Origin: Dasania marina DSM 21967
GTDB taxonomy: Bacteria; Pseudomonadota; Gammaproteobacteria; Pseudomonadales; Dasaniaceae
Length of the DNA stretch: 64,000 nt
Assembly: GCF_000373485.1 (NCBI RefSeq)
Contig: NZ_KB891585.1
Location: 609,861-673,860 of the forward strand
Reading direction: 5' to 3'
The position numbers and the translations under genes are program-made. The notes beneath the pieces were generated by a model that saw nothing but the letters and a program-made list of their open reading frames with translations, was not told the origin of the DNA and did not search any database. This document shows, one piece after another, positions 1-9,554 of this stretch (the first letter of the stretch is position 1; every line of letters starts with the position of its first letter).

Positions 1-152
1 ATGGGCCATAACTCATGAATCAAACATATTTTGATTAGTAAAATGACGCAAAACACCACACACAAGGATAAACCAACCCTTTTAGGGAGCTTTCACTCCA
101 CCTTACATCACGTTACGCTATTGTAAATAAAGGTTTGTATTGGAGTATATTT
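1..152. other. Intergenic leader upstream of the GNAT gene
   Basis: No gene is recognised in the first 150 bases. The stretch is A/T-rich and ends in the ribosome binding site GGAG (142-145) of the acetyltransferase that follows. The promoter of that gene should lie here, but I see no convincing -35/-10 pair. Confidence 0.5.
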
Positions 153-830
153 ATGGCTACAACCCATCAAGGATCAATAGGATCTATTTCCCCACAAAAC
201 AATAATGACAGCTCTGAACAAAGCGCTGAAGCTATTGCGGTTATCAACACCAAACCTGAAGACTTTGAGGCATTAATAGAGATGGTTTTTAATGCTTTTA
301 AAAATGACCCTTTTTTATCTTGGGCATTTACCAACCCCGCCTCTCGCAAACAGTTTTTATCATTATTTTTACAAGGCTCGCTGCGCTACCCATGGGTTTT
401 TCATACCGAAAATCATGAAGCGCTTGTTGCCTGGATACCACCTGGCGGCAGTGTGTTTACCCAACAACAAAAAGAGAACTTTTCTGACATGTTGCAACAA
501 CTATGTGGCGACAGAGCAGATGAAGTCGCCTCTGCTTTTGACCTGTTCGCAGAAATGCAGCCAAACCCGGCGCTTAATTATTATTATCTAGGCCTGCTGT
601 GCACAAACACCCATTACCGAGGTAAAGATATAGGCATAAATTTATTAAAAGAAAACTTAGCCAGAGTGGATGAGCTCGATATGCCAGCCTACTTAGAATC
701 AAGCAACATCGCTAATAACCCACGCTATGAAACGGCGGGATTTAAAAGCATTGGCTCTTTTCAAGCACCCAATAATGGACCTATCATCACTGGTATGTGG
801 CGGGATAAAAAAGCACAAAGGCCCGACTAA
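153..830 (+). CDS. GNAT-family N-acetyltransferase
   Basis: This 225-residue protein looks like a GNAT acetyltransferase, transferring an acetyl group from acetyl-CoA to an unknown amine. The acetyl-CoA loop is visible as HYRGKDIGINLL (about residues 156-167), followed by a typical C-terminal block (YLESSNIANNPRYETAGF) that often reads L-x-S-x-x-N-x-x-Y-x-x-x-GF in this family. I chose ATG 153 over an upstream in-frame TTG (135) because GGAG sits 7 bases before it. The first ~30 residues are Ser/Asn-rich and probably disordered. The gene is alone on the plus strand, convergent with lysS, so context gives no substrate. The fold is secure and the substrate is unknown. Confidence 0.75.
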   Translation: MATTHQGSIGSISPQNNNDSSEQSAEAIAVINTKPEDFEALIEMVFNAFKNDPFLSWAFTNPASRKQFLSLFLQGSLRYPWVFHTENHEALVAWIPPGGSVFTQQQKENFSDMLQQLCGDRADEVASAFDLFAEMQPNPALNYYYLGLLCTNTHYRGKDIGINLLKENLARVDELDMPAYLESSNIANNPRYETAGFKSIGSFQAPNNGPIITGMWRDKKAQRPD

Positions 831-932
831 TTCTATAAAACATAGTACTGGCGCGAAAATTACTGGATGCCATATGCCTAGTTATAGCTAACAGCTTTTT
901 CAACGCCATTTTGCAGGTAGTTAATAACAGCC

Positions 933-962
933 AAAAAAAATCCCCGCACTGGCGGGGATTTT
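933..962 (-). terminator. Rho-independent terminator of lysS
   Basis: A 9-bp stem (AATCCCCGC / GCGGGGATT, 939-947 with 952-960) is followed on the minus strand by a run of T. It lies just beyond the lysS stop codon. Confidence 0.85.
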
Positions 963-966
963 AAAG

Positions 967-2502
967 CTAGGCCTGTGCCCGCATATGCGGAAACAGTAAT
1001 ACATCTCGAATCGTCGGTGAGTCAGTAAACAACATCACCAAGCGATCTATACCTATGCCCTCACCCGCTGTTGGCGGTAAGCCGTATTCTAGCGCGGCTA
1101 TGTAGTCAGCATCGTAATGCATGGCTTCGTCGTCACCGGCGTCTTTTTCGGCAACCTGTGCTTGAAAGCGTTCGGCTTGGTCTTCAGCGTCATTAAGCTC
1201 TGAGAAGCCATTAGCAATTTCGCGGCCACCCACGAAAAACTCAAAGCGATCAGTCACAAAAGGGTTGTCGTTGTTACGACGCGCCAACGGTGATACTTCG
1301 GTGGGGTATTCAGTAATGAAGGTCGGTTGAATTAAGTGCTGCTCTACCACTTCATCAAATATTTCCATTTGTACTTTGCCTAAGCCGTATATGTCTTTCA
1401 GCTTAATACCTAAACCTTCGGCTACTTTACGGGCGCTTGCTAGGTCGGCAATATCTTCCGCTTTTATCTCTGGGCAGTATTGCAAAATAGAATCGAATAC
1501 CGAGATGCGCGCAAAGGGCTGAGCTAAATCATACTCTATGGTTTTCACCACTTCGCCTTCGGCATCGCGTACGGTATTCACTAAAGTGGTGGTGCCTAGT
1601 ACCGACTGCGCCATTTTACGCAACATATCTTCGGTGAGATTCATCAAGTCTTTGTAATCGGCATAGGCTTGGTAAAACTCTACCATGGTGAACTCGGGGT
1701 TGTGACGAGTCGATAAGCCTTCGTTGCGAAAGTTGCGGTTAATTTCGTATACCCGTTCAAAACCACCTACTACTAAACGCTTGAGGTAGAGCTCGGGCGC
1801 TACCCGCAGGTACATGTCCATATCTAGGGTATTGTGGTGGGTAATAAAAGGACGCGCCGTGGCACCACCAGGTATGGTGTGCATCATGGGGGTCTCTACC
1901 TCCATAAAGTTTTCAGCGTCAAAGTAGTTGCGCATAAAGCTAATCATTTTGGAGCGCGTTTTAAACACATCCCGCGACTCGGGGCTCATGATTAAATCCA
2001 CGTAGCGCTGGCGATAACGCATCTCTTGATCTTTTAGTCCGTGAAACTTATCAGGTAAGGGGCGCAGTGATTTGGTTAGCAACTCTACGCTTTCCATATA
2101 CACATACAAATCGCCTTTACCGGATTTATGCACCGGGCCGGTACAGCCTATAATATCGCCTATATCCCAGGTTTTAATTTCAGGCAGCTGCGCTTCGGGC
2201 AGTTGTTTTTTATCGACATAGGCTTGAATGCTGCCACTCATATCTTGCAGCACTAAAAACGGGCCACGCTTGGCCATAATGCGGCCAGCCACTGAAGCGC
2301 GTCGGTCTAGGTCTTCTAAGGACTCTTTTTCCTTGCTGCCTAATTCGTTTTGCAAATCTTGCGCATAATCAGCGCGACGAAAGGTATTGGGGAAAGCGTT
2401 ACGCTGCTCGCGTATATCGGCTAACTTAGCGCGACGCTCAGCAATCAGTTTGTTCTCTTCACCTTGCTGTTGGACGGCGTTATTTTCTGTTGGCTCTGAC
2501 AT
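967..2502 (-). CDS. lysS: Lysyl-tRNA synthetase, class II
   Basis: LysS charges tRNA-Lys with lysine in the cytoplasm using ATP. The 511-residue protein has the N-terminal OB-fold anticodon-binding domain (about residues 60-150), class II motif 2 ([15 protein letters not shown], about 265-280) and motif 3 ([13 protein letters not shown] near the C terminus). The length matches the E. coli enzyme. ATG 2502 is preceded by GAGG. It lies downstream of prfB on the same strand with a 117-base gap, the same order as the E. coli prfB-lysS operon. A strong terminator follows the stop. Confidence 0.97.
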   Translation of the reverse strand: MSEPTENNAVQQQGEENKLIAERRAKLADIREQRNAFPNTFRRADYAQDLQNELGSKEKESLEDLDRRASVAGRIMAKRGPFLVLQDMSGSIQAYVDKKQLPEAQLPEIKTWDIGDIIGCTGPVHKSGKGDLYVYMESVELLTKSLRPLPDKFHGLKDQEMRYRQRYVDLIMSPESRDVFKTRSKMISFMRNYFDAENFMEVETPMMHTIPGGATARPFITHHNTLDMDMYLRVAPELYLKRLVVGGFERVYEINRNFRNEGLSTRHNPEFTMVEFYQAYADYKDLMNLTEDMLRKMAQSVLGTTTLVNTVRDAEGEVVKTIEYDLAQPFARISVFDSILQYCPEIKAEDIADLASARKVAEGLGIKLKDIYGLGKVQMEIFDEVVEQHLIQPTFITEYPTEVSPLARRNNDNPFVTDRFEFFVGGREIANGFSELNDAEDQAERFQAQVAEKDAGDDEAMHYDADYIAALEYGLPPTAGEGIGIDRLVMLFTDSPTIRDVLLFPHMRAQA

Positions 2503-2587
2503 ACGTTCCTCTATTGTTTCTATTAAGTGTGTGCTGCTATTCCCCGTACGGGGTCTTCAAAACTCTAAATATCTTTACTTCACTCTA

Positions 2588-2615
2588 GCGACTAGCGACT
2601 ATCAACTAGTGACTA
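2588..2615. repeat. Four tandem copies of a degenerate 7-mer
   Basis: The units GCGACTA, GCGACTA, TCAACTA and GTGACTA follow one another without gaps in the prfB-lysS spacer, ending next to a T run on the plus strand. Two copies are identical and the others differ by one or two bases. No function is evident. Confidence 0.6.
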
Positions 2616-2619
2616 TTTT

Positions 2620-3718
2620 TTAAACCCCCAACTTCAACGATGCCACGATAAACTGATCGAGGTCGCCATCTAACACTGCACCACAGTTGCTGCTTTGTAC
2701 GTTGGTGCGCAGGTCTTTGATCCGTTGGTCATCTAATACATAGGAGCGTATCTGGCTGCCCCAGCCTATATCTGATTTGCTGTCTTCCATGGCTTGTGCC
2801 GCTTCGTTACGCTTGGACATTTCCATTTCGTAAAGCTTGGCTTTTAACTGTTTCATGGCGTTATCGCGGTTTTGATGTTGCGAACGCTGATTTTGGCACT
2901 GCACCACTATGCCGCTGGGCTCGTGGGTAATGCGTATAGCCGAGTCCGTTTTGTTGACGTGCTGGCCACCGGCGCCACTGGCGCGGTAGGTGTCTACCCG
3001 CAAGTCAGAGGGATTGATTTCTATATCGATATTGTCGTCCACTTCCGGCGACACAAATACCGAGCAAAAGGAGGTATGGCGGCGGCTGCCGGAATCGAAA
3101 GGTGATTTGCGCACTAAGCGATGCACACCCGTTTCGGTGCGCAGCCAGCCATAAGCATACTCGCCAGTAAATTGTATGGTGGCGCTTTTGATGCCCGCCA
3201 CGTCACCGTCGGAGGCTTCTAACAGCTCAGCTTTAAAACCTTTGGCCTCGCCCCAGCGTAGGTACATGCGGCATACCATTTCGGCCCAATCCTGCGCCTC
3301 GGTGCCACCTGAGCCTGACTGTATCTCTAGGAAGGCATTATTAGGGTCCATTTCCCCTGAGAACATGCGGCGAAACTCCAGCTTTTCCAGCTGGGCCTGA
3401 AGCTCTGCTAGCTCGGCCTCTACTTCGCTAAGGGTCTCGACATCGTCTTCGGCGGCGGCCATATCCAACAGGTCGCTAATATCCGCCAAGCCGGTGGTCA
3501 TTGTGTCGATGGTGGCAACCACCGCCTCTAAGGATGAGCGCTCACGGCCTAACTCTTGCGCCCTATCGGGATTATCCCAGACAGTGGGTTCGCCCAGCTC
3601 TAGCTCAACTTCCGTGAGCTGCTCTTTCTTGGCATCATAGTCAAAGATACCCCCTAAGAACTTCCGTTCTAGCCGATAAGTCCTTGATATTTTGTTTAAT
3701 GGGGTTCACTTCTAACAT
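2620..3718 (-). CDS. prfB: Peptide chain release factor 2, with programmed +1 frameshift
   Basis: RF2 recognises UGA and UAA stops and triggers peptide release. The visible reading frame from 3522 is only the later part: the gene starts at ATG 3718 (protein begins MLEVNPIKQ), reaches an in-frame TGA as codon 26 (3643-3641), and continues in the +1 frame (DYDAKKEQ...). The slippery CTT TGA C is preceded by AGGGGG (3655-3650), an internal Shine-Dalgarno sequence, exactly as in E. coli autoregulation. The resulting protein is 365 residues, the E. coli length. The GGQ peptidyl-transferase motif (GAGGQHVNK) and the stop-codon reading tripeptide SPF (VRKSPFDSG) are both present. An annotation pipeline that ignores the frameshift would truncate the N terminus. 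Confidence 0.96.
3641..3655 (-). promoter_or_regulatory. RF2 programmed-frameshift signal
   Basis: Read on the minus strand this is AGGGGGTATCTTTGA, followed by C. It contains an internal Shine-Dalgarno sequence, the slippery CTT codon and the in-frame TGA. When RF2 is scarce, ribosomes pause at TGA and slip +1; when it is abundant, they terminate. This gives negative feedback on prfB. Confidence 0.95.
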
Positions 3719-3904
3719 GGGTTTTAATAGCCGTTACATATTGAGTAAGCTGCCTAGCGGTACAGCAGAGCAAGGTACACACTAAGCACCCCGAAAGCGC
3801 GGCATTTTAGCCTAACTAGCCGCATAGGTAAATCAACAGAACTTGCAGCTTAAGCCCTAAGCTTGCTATATAGTAATAACAACGGCCGACACCAAGAGGC
3901 AAAT

Positions 3905-4546
3905 GTGTTTTATATTATTGATCAAGGCCTGCGCATACAGACCCCCGTGGAAACACTAGCCAGGGACAAGACCGTGCAGGCCATAGAAAAGCCCGCAGCC
4001 ACCTCGGCCATTAGCAAAGAGCAAGAGGTGCCAATCCCCAAACAACCCCCCAAACAAAACCCGGCACAGCCTAATGCCGATAAGCTAGCCCACCACTATC
4101 AAGAAAACAAACAGGCTAGCCAGCAAAGGCGCCAACCCGCTGTTTTTGCCACTCAAATCATGACCCGCCCCGCTATTGCCATGAATGATCAAGAGAGTAT
4201 CTACAGCGCCAGCCTATTGCTAAAGCGCCAGCGTTTTCACCATCTACCCATTATCAATAAAAATGGCGAACTGATAGGCATAGTCACCGATAGGGATATG
4301 ATGCGCTTTAGCCTAGATAACAGCCTGGCAGATTTACGCAGTATTACCGTTAGCCGAATCATGAATAAAAAGGTCATTACCGCCGCCGAAGAAACCGAGA
4401 TACGCAGCATTGCTGATGTTATGTGCCGGCAAAATATCAGTGCTATGCCGATTACCGACCAGAACCGGCGATTAATAGGCATCGTCAGCAGCACAGACAT
4501 CTTGCGCACACTGGTGCATCAAGCACCGCTAGAGCTATGGGCTTAA
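3905..4546 (+). CDS. Tandem CBS-domain protein
   Basis: The 213-residue protein carries two CBS domains in its C-terminal two thirds: IMTRPAIAMNDQESIYSA...GIVTDRDMM and IMNKKVITAAEETEI...GIVSSTDILR. CBS pairs bind adenosine nucleotides and usually act as regulatory modules. The N-terminal ~75 residues are Pro/Gln/Lys-rich and look disordered. I prefer GTG 3905 (AAGAGG six bases upstream) over an upstream TTG at 3863, which has no ribosome binding site. It ends four bases before an FAD-dependent oxidoreductase on the same strand, so the two are probably co-transcribed and the CBS protein may sense energy status for it (inference). Confidence 0.8.
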   Translation: MFYIIDQGLRIQTPVETLARDKTVQAIEKPAATSAISKEQEVPIPKQPPKQNPAQPNADKLAHHYQENKQASQQRRQPAVFATQIMTRPAIAMNDQESIYSASLLLKRQRFHHLPIINKNGELIGIVTDRDMMRFSLDNSLADLRSITVSRIMNKKVITAAEETEIRSIADVMCRQNISAMPITDQNRRLIGIVSSTDILRTLVHQAPLELWA

Positions 4547-4550
4547 ACTT

Positions 4551-5684
4551 ATGAGCAAAGCCAAGATGCGTTTAGTACTGGTAGGTGCCGGCCACAGCCA
4601 CTTAATGGTGTTGCAGTATTTTAGCCAAAAGCCTATCGCCGGCTTACAGCTTACCGTAATCAGCCTCAGCAACTATATCCCCTACTCCGGTATGATACCC
4701 GGCTTAATCGCCGGCCATTACAGCTGGCAGCAATGCCATATTCACTTGGCTAATCTCTGCCACCGGGCCCAAGCCAAGTTAATCATTGGCGATATAGATT
4801 ATATCGATAGTGCCGAACACAGCGTGTCCGGGCCGGGCATACCGCCCATAGCTTATGACTGGCTATCGCTTAACACCGGCTCTAAAAATCAATTGGATAC
4901 GATCGCCGGTGCTAGCGACCAAGGCTTGGCCAGCAAACCTATAGAACAGTTCTTGCCCGCCTGGCAGCAAAAAATAACCGAGATCCAGCACTGCCGTAAT
5001 AGTTATAAAATTGCCGTAGTCGGCGGCGGCGCGGCCAGCGTGGAATTGCTACTGGCAATACAACAGCGCTTACAAACCCTGCCCAAACAGGTAACCGTAA
5101 GCCTGAGCTTAGTGACCGCCGCCAAAAACCCACTACCCCAATACAATCCGGCGAATAGCCAATTAATAAAAAAAGAATTACAGCGCCATACAATTAAACT
5201 GTATGTAAATAGCTGTGCCAGCAAAGCCCATCACCATGGCCTAGATTTAGCCGATGGCAGCAGCATAGCCGCTAATTGCGTTATTTGGGCTACCCAAGCA
5301 GGCGGACCGCTGTGGCTAAAAAACACCACAGTTAATTGCGACGAACAGGGGTTTGTGCATGTAAACCAATTTTTGCAAAGCAGCTCGCACCCCAATATTT
5401 TTGCCGCTGGCGACATGATACATTTTAGCGAGCAGGCTCTGCCTAAAAGTGGCGTCTATGCGGTGAGAGCCGGCCAGGCTTTGGCCAAAAACTTACACCG
5501 GGTGATACGCAACAAAGCCTTAACACCCTACCAGCCCCAGCGTTATTTTTTGAATATTCTATCGCTGGGTAATAAGCGGGCTTTAGCGCAGTGGGGAATT
5601 TTTTCTGCTGCCGGGAGCTGGGTATGGTATTGGAAAAGCTGGCTGGATCGCCGCTTCGTCAACAAGCTTAATAAAAAAGACTAA
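4551..5684 (+). CDS. FAD-dependent oxidoreductase of the SelD-associated, NDH-2-like family
   Basis: This 377-residue protein has the two-dinucleotide-binding-fold layout of pyridine nucleotide-disulfide oxidoreductases: an N-terminal FAD loop LVGAGHSHLMVLQ (about residues 9-21), a central NAD(P) loop VVGGGAASVELLL (about 156-168) and the C-terminal FAD motif IFAAGDM (about 283-289). The GAGHSH start and the NYIPYSGMIPG stretch are typical of the domain that in many bacteria is fused in front of selenide, water dikinase (SelD). Here it stands alone, and no selenium gene is in the window. No redox CxxC pair is visible next to the FAD loop, so it is not a classical disulfide reductase. The substrate is unknown; a quinone or a sulfur/selenium compound are guesses. 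Confidence 0.75.
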   Translation: MSKAKMRLVLVGAGHSHLMVLQYFSQKPIAGLQLTVISLSNYIPYSGMIPGLIAGHYSWQQCHIHLANLCHRAQAKLIIGDIDYIDSAEHSVSGPGIPPIAYDWLSLNTGSKNQLDTIAGASDQGLASKPIEQFLPAWQQKITEIQHCRNSYKIAVVGGGAASVELLLAIQQRLQTLPKQVTVSLSLVTAAKNPLPQYNPANSQLIKKELQRHTIKLYVNSCASKAHHHGLDLADGSSIAANCVIWATQAGGPLWLKNTTVNCDEQGFVHVNQFLQSSSHPNIFAAGDMIHFSEQALPKSGVYAVRAGQALAKNLHRVIRNKALTPYQPQRYFLNILSLGNKRALAQWGIFSAAGSWVWYWKSWLDRRFVNKLNKKD

Positions 5685-5702
5685 GCTAGGCTAAACGCTG
5701 CG

Positions 5703-5864
5703 CTATTTAGGGTAGGAGGCTAAAGAGCCTAAATTCTTTATCATCAGCTCTTGCAACCTACCACTTTGGTGCAAGCGCTCTATGCCTTCATTAAAGATTT
5801 GCAGTAACGCTTGGCCATTTTTAAACGAGTCAGTAACTTTATAATAGAAGCTTCTGCCAGATGT
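5703..5864 (-). pseudogene. C-terminal remnant of a family 3 solute-binding protein
   Basis: An open stretch of 54 codons, ending in TAG at 5703-5705, reads FYYKVTDSFKNGQALL...FNEGIERLHQSGRLQELM. This is the typical end of periplasmic amino-acid-binding proteins (SBP_bac_3). A stop codon sits immediately upstream in frame, there is no start codon, and the following gene's end abuts it. I read it as the tail of a gene whose rest has been deleted. A related intact protein is encoded at 61017-61826. Confidence 0.5.
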
Positions 5865-5868
5865 CTAA

Positions 5869-6093
5869 TTACAGCTCACCTTCAGCCTTAATAAAATCAT
5901 CTACCGCTAGCGACATTTTTGCCGCCTGCTTAATGGCCGCTTGCATATACGTGCCTTCCTGCCCCTCTTGCACGCTGCCATTACTGATATAAGCTGCGTA
6001 GATTCTAGAGGCTGCTGCCAATATGGCCGCCTCGGTGGAAACCAACTGCACGCTAACGCGCTTATCCTGCTCTTGACCTTCCAGCTCTAACAT
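5869..6093 (-). CDS. Small hypothetical protein, 74 aa
   Basis: I do not recognise this acidic, Ala-rich, largely helical protein (MLELEGQEQ...DDFIKAEGEL). There is no signal peptide or membrane segment. It lies downstream of tmcA on the same strand, separated by 35 bases that contain the 12-base perfect palindrome AACTAGCTAGTT (6114-6125). GGAG-like sequence (AAGGAGCAAT) precedes the ATG, and the reading frame shows no amber-rich drift, which argues for a real gene. The function is unknown. Confidence 0.55.
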   Translation of the reverse strand: MLELEGQEQDKRVSVQLVSTEAAILAAASRIYAAYISNGSVQEGQEGTYMQAAIKQAAKMSLAVDDFIKAEGEL

Positions 6094-6128
6094 TATTGCT
6101 CCTTAACGCTATTAACTAGCTAGTTTAT

Positions 6129-8363
6129 TTAATGCACCGAGGTGGGCCTTAAAAATATTTGCTGCCGGCTGAGTAACTTAACAACATCCCTAAGTGCTTG
6201 CACAAGTTCTTTTCTACCGGTAAAGCCTAATTGTTTTGCCACCCAGGGCGCTGGCCGATTTTGCAATAATACATACACCACTAAATCACGCTGCGCATCC
6301 GTCAACCACTGCCTAACTTCTAACTGCCCGGTAAAGCTACAAGCTAGTTTCCACAGCGGCACACTGCAAACTTCATACACCCTATAACCTTCGGCAAAGG
6401 CGGTGATGTCTAACCAGTCTTGATCATCCAATAGGATAAGGTCGGCCATCTCGCCACCAAACATTAAACCGGCTGCCAACTCCGGCTCTAAGCCCGCAAA
6501 CAAAGTGAGTAATTGATGAGGGAAATGCTCTAAAAAACGATAGCGTACTAAATCTATCACCAACTCCCCCGAGAGATTAAACGACTGCAGCACTATGGCC
6601 GAGTGCGTGCCACTACAGGCATCGCGCGACACGCCTAAACGCACTGGGGTAAAACCGGCACGCTGCCAAAAATGTAACACGTCGGCAGTCACCCCAAAAC
6701 TAGAACCCAAAATGTCTACATCGGATTTTTCGGCCTGTTCGCTAATCGCCGCTAGCATCGCTTGCCCGAAGCCTTGCTGTTGCAGCTCAGGCTGCACCGC
6801 AATGCGCATAATACGCTGGTAGCGCAGCTTAGGTGCCACCTCTACCCCGGAATGCGCCGCTAAGGTTTGTGGCAATAAATGGCCACGCAAACGACGTTCG
6901 CCCTTCCATACCGCCGTGGCTAACTCTCTACTAAAGTCGCCTTCGTCAGTAACCAAGGCGGTGGCCAACACCTGATCTTCATATAAAGCCACCCATACGC
7001 GAATATTGGGACCATCTAATAAATTGCGTAAATCTGCCGGCGTGGTTTGATAATGAGCCAGCACCAATAAGGAAAATATTTGCCTGAGTAAAGCTTCATT
7101 GTTCACTAAATCGCGGCGTTCGAGCTCAACAAATTTACAATCGCGGGGTTTTATTTTTTTCGCCAAGGACAGGCTGTAATCGGCGTTAAGTAATAGCGCT
7201 TCAAACAACCACTGCTCTACCGGGTCATTAGCCTGCCAGCGTATGGGCTGCTCCAGTGTCAGGCTTTTCCACTGTGGCGTTTGTTCATCTAATATTTGCT
7301 GAAAGCGTATGCCGAAGCCTCGCCCCGCGCCCTCGTAACCATGCACCGTGGAGGCAAACACCACGCGGCTATATTGCTGCAATAGCGTCGCTAAAATAGT
7401 GAGCGGTATGGCTGCGGCTTCATCCACCAATAACACATCAGCTTTAGGAGCCGGCCTGAGTAATTGATCGGGCGGCATAAAGATCAACTGCTGATTATCC
7501 AGACTTAAACGGCCTTTATCACTATGCGTGCCGCCCCCTAACAATTGTTTGGCATGTTCGAATACAGCCTGCACTGCCGCTAATGTTGGCGCGGTAATGA
7601 TAATTTTTTGCACACCGCTTTTCATTAGCTCTGCGGCCGCTATACCCAGTGCAGAACTCTTACCTCTGCCTCTATCGGAGGTAAGCACCAAGGGCCTGCG
7701 CCTGTGGCCTTTAACCACCTTAACAATAGCCGCCACTGCCGCGCGCTGATCAGCCGTACGGCAGTAATCGGCTTGCGTGGCACTGCTAATAGCAGGCGCG
7801 GCAATTGCTGTGGCGCCGGATTGGGCTAGTGATGTGGGTGTGGGTGTAGGTATCGTTAAGCCATTTTTTTCTGAACAAATCAGTGCGCTATCCAGCTGTT
7901 CGATAGTACTGGCAAAGCGGCGTATAAATAAATGTTCTAGCTGTTCCGGCTTATTGGGATGCACCAGTAAACGGTGATAATCGGGGTCTAAAAAATTATG
8001 CCAGTCGTCTAATTCTGGAGTGAGCATAATCAACAAGCCGCCGCCCACTATCGCACCGCCCAGCACACCGATAGCATCGGGGTCTAAACCGCTATAGGCA
8101 TCGTATACCAAACAGCTAATATCCGTGCCCAGCATTTGCTGTGACTTTTTACGGCTAAGGGTAGTGATAGTAGGATCTTCAGCCCCCAATAGTTCTTCAC
8201 TAATATGGTGCTGCTGTTCAAAAAACTGTGACAACATTAATTGCTGTAGCTGCTTGCGCCCCCAAGCTTGCTCGCCAGCAATAATAACTAAGCGGCGTTG
8301 TTGCGATTGTTGAGCATCGGCAAGCAATTGCTTAAAGGCTTTGTTTACTGCACTGACTGCCAC
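6129..8363 (-). CDS. tmcA: tRNA(Met) cytidine acetyltransferase
   Basis: TmcA makes N4-acetylcytidine at the wobble base of elongator tRNA-Met, using ATP and acetyl-CoA, and so protects AUG decoding. The 744-residue protein shows the family order: an N-terminal domain (about 1-180), an RNA-helicase-like ATPase with Walker A SDRGRGKSSALG and the DEAAAIPL box (about 230-320), a GNAT domain (VQPELQQQGFGQAMLAA, about 525-545) and a C-terminal tRNA-binding region. It is somewhat longer than E. coli TmcA. It starts 23 bases after the stop of the DHH phosphoesterase gene, suggesting co-transcription. Confidence 0.93.
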   Translation of the reverse strand: MAVSAVNKAFKQLLADAQQSQQRRLVIIAGEQAWGRKQLQQLMLSQFFEQQHHISEELLGAEDPTITTLSRKKSQQMLGTDISCLVYDAYSGLDPDAIGVLGGAIVGGGLLIMLTPELDDWHNFLDPDYHRLLVHPNKPEQLEHLFIRRFASTIEQLDSALICSEKNGLTIPTPTPTSLAQSGATAIAAPAISSATQADYCRTADQRAAVAAIVKVVKGHRRRPLVLTSDRGRGKSSALGIAAAELMKSGVQKIIITAPTLAAVQAVFEHAKQLLGGGTHSDKGRLSLDNQQLIFMPPDQLLRPAPKADVLLVDEAAAIPLTILATLLQQYSRVVFASTVHGYEGAGRGFGIRFQQILDEQTPQWKSLTLEQPIRWQANDPVEQWLFEALLLNADYSLSLAKKIKPRDCKFVELERRDLVNNEALLRQIFSLLVLAHYQTTPADLRNLLDGPNIRVWVALYEDQVLATALVTDEGDFSRELATAVWKGERRLRGHLLPQTLAAHSGVEVAPKLRYQRIMRIAVQPELQQQGFGQAMLAAISEQAEKSDVDILGSSFGVTADVLHFWQRAGFTPVRLGVSRDACSGTHSAIVLQSFNLSGELVIDLVRYRFLEHFPHQLLTLFAGLEPELAAGLMFGGEMADLILLDDQDWLDITAFAEGYRVYEVCSVPLWKLACSFTGQLEVRQWLTDAQRDLVVYVLLQNRPAPWVAKQLGFTGRKELVQALRDVVKLLSRQQIFLRPTSVH

Positions 8364-8386
8364 GGTGGTTCTCGCTCTGAAATAGC

Positions 8387-9349
8387 TTAGGCGCTATAAA
8401 ATTGGTTAAACTGCTCAATAAAATCAGGTAGTTGCGCAGCAGGTAATTCATTAATACCCGCTGCCGCTGCCCTACCACCACCACTAGTAAAGCGACGGCA
8501 AAGTTCATCGGCACCGGTTTTGTTATTTAATGGCGCTCTCACACTAACCAAATAATTGCCGTTAGGTTTTTCGGTAACCACGGCATGGCCGCGACTGGAA
8601 AATTGATTGGCCAGGTCATTGCCATAAACACCACTGACACGACGCGCCCAAGGCTCATCGGGGAAAACAAAAACCGCGACATTGTCGTTACTGAATTCGG
8701 GGGCTATATGGGTAGCTGAATACATATCTTCTTCATAGCCCTGCTCTAAATGCTGAAAGGTATCTTTAGCGTCTACCATAAACTCCAGCGGCGTTTTATA
8801 GGTAATCATAGAACGGTACAGCTGATCAGGCGCGAAGTGTAAGTCTTCAACGCTAGAGCCATAGCCGTTGTAGTTCATGTATATGCCCAAATTTTCTAAG
8901 CGCTCTAACTCATCGCCAGTTAAGCTCATGGTTTTAGCTAAGGCCTGCGCACTGTTTTTTAAATTATCGCCAAAGGCGCCTACTAAAGCCCACTGAGAAA
9001 ACTGGCCTTTTAAATGGCCATTAATTAATAGGCTGGTGCATACGTCAGCCGCTATGTTGATAATGGTTGTAAGATTGGGATGAACCGGGATCTCACCGGC
9101 ATGGTGGTGATCCACATAAAACACCGTCGCACCTGCCGCCAATGCAGCTTCTACACCCTGGCGGTTTTTATCAAAAGAGATGTCGAAAACATTGACCGTA
9201 TCGCCTGCTACGGCCTGCACTTTATCCAACAACTTTATATCGCGCTTAACCCCGGTAATTAATTGGCTATCGGCAGGTTGCGCATTGCGCAGTTGCAACA
9301 AGGCGCAGATACCATCGGCATCGCCATTAAAAACATCATAAATTGCCAC
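8387..9349 (-). CDS. DHH-family phosphoesterase
   Basis: A 320-residue protein with the metal-binding motifs of the DHH superfamily: FNGDADGICALL at the N terminus (D9-x-D11-G type), a second Asp in VFDISFDKN, and the signature DHHHAG (about residues 106-111). A C-terminal glycine-rich SGGGRAAAAGI block matches the DHHA1 substrate-binding segment. Relatives hydrolyse phosphodiester bonds in nanoRNA, pApA/cyclic dinucleotides or pyrophosphate. Which substrate applies here cannot be told from sequence. It is the first gene of a pair with tmcA. Confidence 0.8.
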   Translation of the reverse strand: MAIYDVFNGDADGICALLQLRNAQPADSQLITGVKRDIKLLDKVQAVAGDTVNVFDISFDKNRQGVEAALAAGATVFYVDHHHAGEIPVHPNLTTIINIAADVCTSLLINGHLKGQFSQWALVGAFGDNLKNSAQALAKTMSLTGDELERLENLGIYMNYNGYGSSVEDLHFAPDQLYRSMITYKTPLEFMVDAKDTFQHLEQGYEEDMYSATHIAPEFSNDNVAVFVFPDEPWARRVSGVYGNDLANQFSSRGHAVVTEKPNGNYLVSVRAPLNNKTGADELCRRFTSGGGRAAAAGINELPAAQLPDFIEQFNQFYSA

Positions 9350-9496
9350 AGACCACGTTCCTTTATGTAAAAACTCTATAGAGGGATAAACCCTTCATAT
9401 AAAAAGGCGCAGCTTAACACAAATAAGGGCTGCATAGAGGCTTTAGCTCAGGCATAAGCTAGAGGGTAGCTAGGCAGAAACGGGGATGACAGATGT

Positions 9497-9524
9497 AAAA
9501 AAACCGACCCAGCGGCCGGTTTAC
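9497..9524 (-). terminator. Probable terminator of the ComEA-like gene
   Basis: On the minus strand AAACCG...CGGTTT (9501-9506 with 9517-9522) is followed by a T run. The stem is short, but its position 30 bases after the stop codon fits. Confidence 0.55.
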
Positions 9525-9554
9525 TTACGAGCAAAGCTAATCGTAGATACCGCG

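Noticed and set aside
2588-2615. CRISPR-like repeats
   Set aside because: The units are 7 bases with no spacers. No array with 25-40-base repeats and unique spacers exists anywhere in the window, nor any cas gene.
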